Of a stretch of DNA of 5,693 bases, positions 4,333 through 5,693 are shown in pieces. The position numbers and the translations under genes were made by a program. Origin of the DNA: Lentimicrobiaceae bacterium (GTDB lineage Bacteria; Bacteroidota; Bacteroidia; Bacteroidales; WCHB1-69); assembly GCA_009787485.1 (NCBI GenBank), contig WQWP01000140.1:1-5693 (forward strand), written 5' to 3'. Numbering within the stretch: position 1 is the first letter of the stretch; the number at the start of each line of letters is the position of its first letter. The notes under the pieces are model-generated. The model was not told the origin of the DNA and made no database searches. It saw only the letters and a program-made list of their open reading frames with translations.

Positions 4333-5693
4333 AAAATAAATACCCCATCTTTATATAAATATTCGCCAAGCTGTGGTTGTCTTGCTTATTGAACGGCATT
4401 GCCCAATCTACGGATAGTATAAAATTCTCATTCATAGCAAGTTTCAGCCCGATTCCGGCGCCAAAATGCGGCTTGAATTTGTTTACATTGAAATTAAAGA
4501 AATCCTCGAATATATCATCGGGATTCTTTTCAGCCATAATAGCTCTCAATTCACTTTCCGTGCTCATTTTCTTATCTTGCAATACAATACCCATATCGCA
4601 GAAGGGATTGAATCCTAAATAAAAATTCTGGTTCGCGATGGTAAAATTCCATACCCTAATACGAAACTCGGCGGTGGCATATCCGAAACCATTAGCTAAT
4701 ACTCTGTTACGAATAAGTCCGCGCACAGAGTTTGCCCCTCCAATTGCTTCATACAATACCCGTTGGTAATAAAGCATGTTCAAATAATTATCCATATAAA
4801 AAGGAGAATTTCCGGCTACTAACAATTGCACACCTGCACGATAAGCGAACGTAGCATATTTTTTATCAATGGGTACGTAGTGCTGGAATACTGCATTGAA
4901 TTTCAAGTTGTTATAATCAGATGACTTTCCAAAACCGGCAGTATAAGTAAAAAACGCATCGGCATACATTCCGGAAGAGGCGTTGATTTGCCTGTTGCGA
5001 CTGTCGTACACAAAGCCGGCGCGCACATAAGGGTGTATTCCGCCGTGAGCTTCATCGTCTTTTATAATATTCCACCGCGCATACATGTCGTATAAAGTAG
5101 CGGTATCGGGTAACATTTTCTCGGGCTTTTTGTTTTTGTTAATCATGTCAAAATTCACCCTGTCAGTCCAATAAGCAAGTAATCCTATACCGGTTGCCCA
5201 TTTCCAATTTCCTTTTATGGTACCTGAAATATCCGGTGCAATTCGCAATAGATCGCGTTTGTATTTATAAAAAGCACGTGTTCTATAATCCGGATTCGGG
5301 TTGAGTTTTGAATTGCGCCACAGCTCATTATACACTGCTTGATAGCCATTATATCCGAGAAAATCGCACATGGCATCGGGCACATAGGTAACATCGAACG
5401 AAAAACGATGTTTGGGAATCAAATACTTTGAATCGTAAGAAAACCGGAATATACCGTATCGTTTGGTGGTATAAGCCGCTTCCACATACATGGAGTGCAT
5501 GTAATCGGGAAACGTAGAGCCATCGCCGTAGTAAAACACATTGCCCAACACTCCGAATTGAAAGCCCAAGTCGGCATCGAATGCCACGCTGGGCAAAACT
5601 CCGAAAGTCCAGCCGGTTTTCACGCCATCGGGACGTTTTTCTTTCTTCTTTTTCGCTTGTTTCTCAACAGGCGATTCTGTTTCCGGATTATCT
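4331..5693 (-). CDS. Omp85/BamA-TamA-like outer-membrane beta-barrel protein, 5' end outside window
   Basis: The C-terminal 453 residues of an outer-membrane barrel of the Omp85 (surface antigen D15) type. A GTG at 5621-5623 could be taken as a start, but the frame stays open to the window edge. That GTG is more likely an internal Val in GVKTGWTFGVLP, so the signal peptide lies outside. Visible first is a hydrophilic linker of 23 residues with a KKKKEKR cluster. The barrel then begins at TGWTFGVLPSVAFDADLGF and shows alternating strands, many Tyr/Phe/Trp and long loops. Counting from the Val at 5623, the signature L6-loop motif VRGL is at 300-303 (GGANSVRGLIRNR) and a late strand GAGIGLKLAMNENFILSVDW at 388-407. 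The chain ends KMGYLF, the terminal aromatic expected for barrel insertion. The lysine-rich linker sits directly before the barrel, so POTRA domains seem absent or distant. Assembly, secretion or another role cannot be decided. It converges on the acyltransferase gene. Confidence 0.85.
   Translation of the reverse strand, partial: DNPETESPVEKQAKKKKEKRPDGVKTGWTFGVLPSVAFDADLGFQFGVLGNVFYYGDGSTFPDYMHSMYVEAAYTTKRYGIFRFSYDSKYLIPKHRFSFDVTYVPDAMCDFLGYNGYQAVYNELWRNSKLNPNPDYRTRAFYKYKRDLLRIAPDISGTIKGNWKWATGIGLLAYWTDRVNFDMINKNKKPEKMLPDTATLYDMYARWNIIKDDEAHGGIHPYVRAGFVYDSRNRQINASSGMYADAFFTYTAGFGKSSDYNNLKFNAVFQHYVPIDKKYATFAYRAGVQLLVAGNSPFYMDNYLNMLYYQRVLYEAIGGANSVRGLIRNRVLANGFGYATAEFRIRVWNFTIANQNFYLGFNPFCDMGIVLQDKKMSTESELRAIMAEKNPDDIFEDFFNFNVNKFKPHFGAGIGLKLAMNENFILSVDWAMPFNKQDNHSLANIYIKMGYLF

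Noticed and set aside
4377..4622. 81-codon plus-strand ORF inside the barrel gene
   Set aside because: It is antisense to the conserved C-terminal strands of the Omp85-type barrel and has no domain of its own.
5621..5623. GTG as the start codon of the barrel gene
   Set aside because: The frame continues upstream to the window edge with a plausible linker. Starting here would leave an outer-membrane protein with no signal peptide.

Overview
The window looks like ordinary chromosomal DNA from a member of the Bacteroidota. The support is an A/T-leaning composition, no Shine-Dalgarno sequences before the genes, a good Bacteroidota-type promoter (TTTG, 23 bp, TACTTTTG), and protein families typical of that phylum: an Omp85-type barrel ending in YLF, and an acyltransferase with an NHQNSALD active site. 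I cannot name a genus. There is no tRNA, rRNA, CRISPR array, transposase or phage gene, and no stretch over 300 bases lacks a gene.

Layout: positions 1-2818 hold four genes, all on the minus strand. In transcription order they are a tandem-domain GNAT acetyltransferase (2818-1964), a HemG-like flavodoxin-fold protein (1942-1460), an AI-2E-family membrane transporter (1380-187), and the first 51 codons of a CPA2/Kef-type cation:proton antiporter that leaves the window at base 1. Gaps are 21, 79 and 33 bp. The first and last pairs could be co-transcribed; the 79-bp gap may contain a separate promoter. Positions 2819-2961 form a divergent intergenic region with a convincing plus-strand promoter, a weak minus-strand one, and a decayed GC-rich palindrome in the probable 5' leader of the plus-strand gene.

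Positions 2962-4311 (plus) encode a PlsC-type phospholipid acyltransferase with a membrane-anchored C-terminus. It converges on an Omp85/BamA-like outer-membrane barrel gene (minus, stop at 4331). The barrel gene's true 5' end lies beyond base 5693: the reading frame stays open to the window edge. The 19 bp between the two stop codons holds a small hairpin that can serve as a shared terminator.

The theme is envelope and ion homeostasis: phospholipid acylation, an outer-membrane barrel, and two inner-membrane transporters that may both handle cations. I see no evidence for a new multi-gene system. The most useful points are corrections to simple gene calling (the open 5' end of the barrel gene, the extra antiporter fragment at 1-153, the later GNAT start), the H-X5-D active site of the acyltransferase, the palindrome in its leader, and a 41-nt pyrimidine/purine tract coding the tail of the AI-2E protein.
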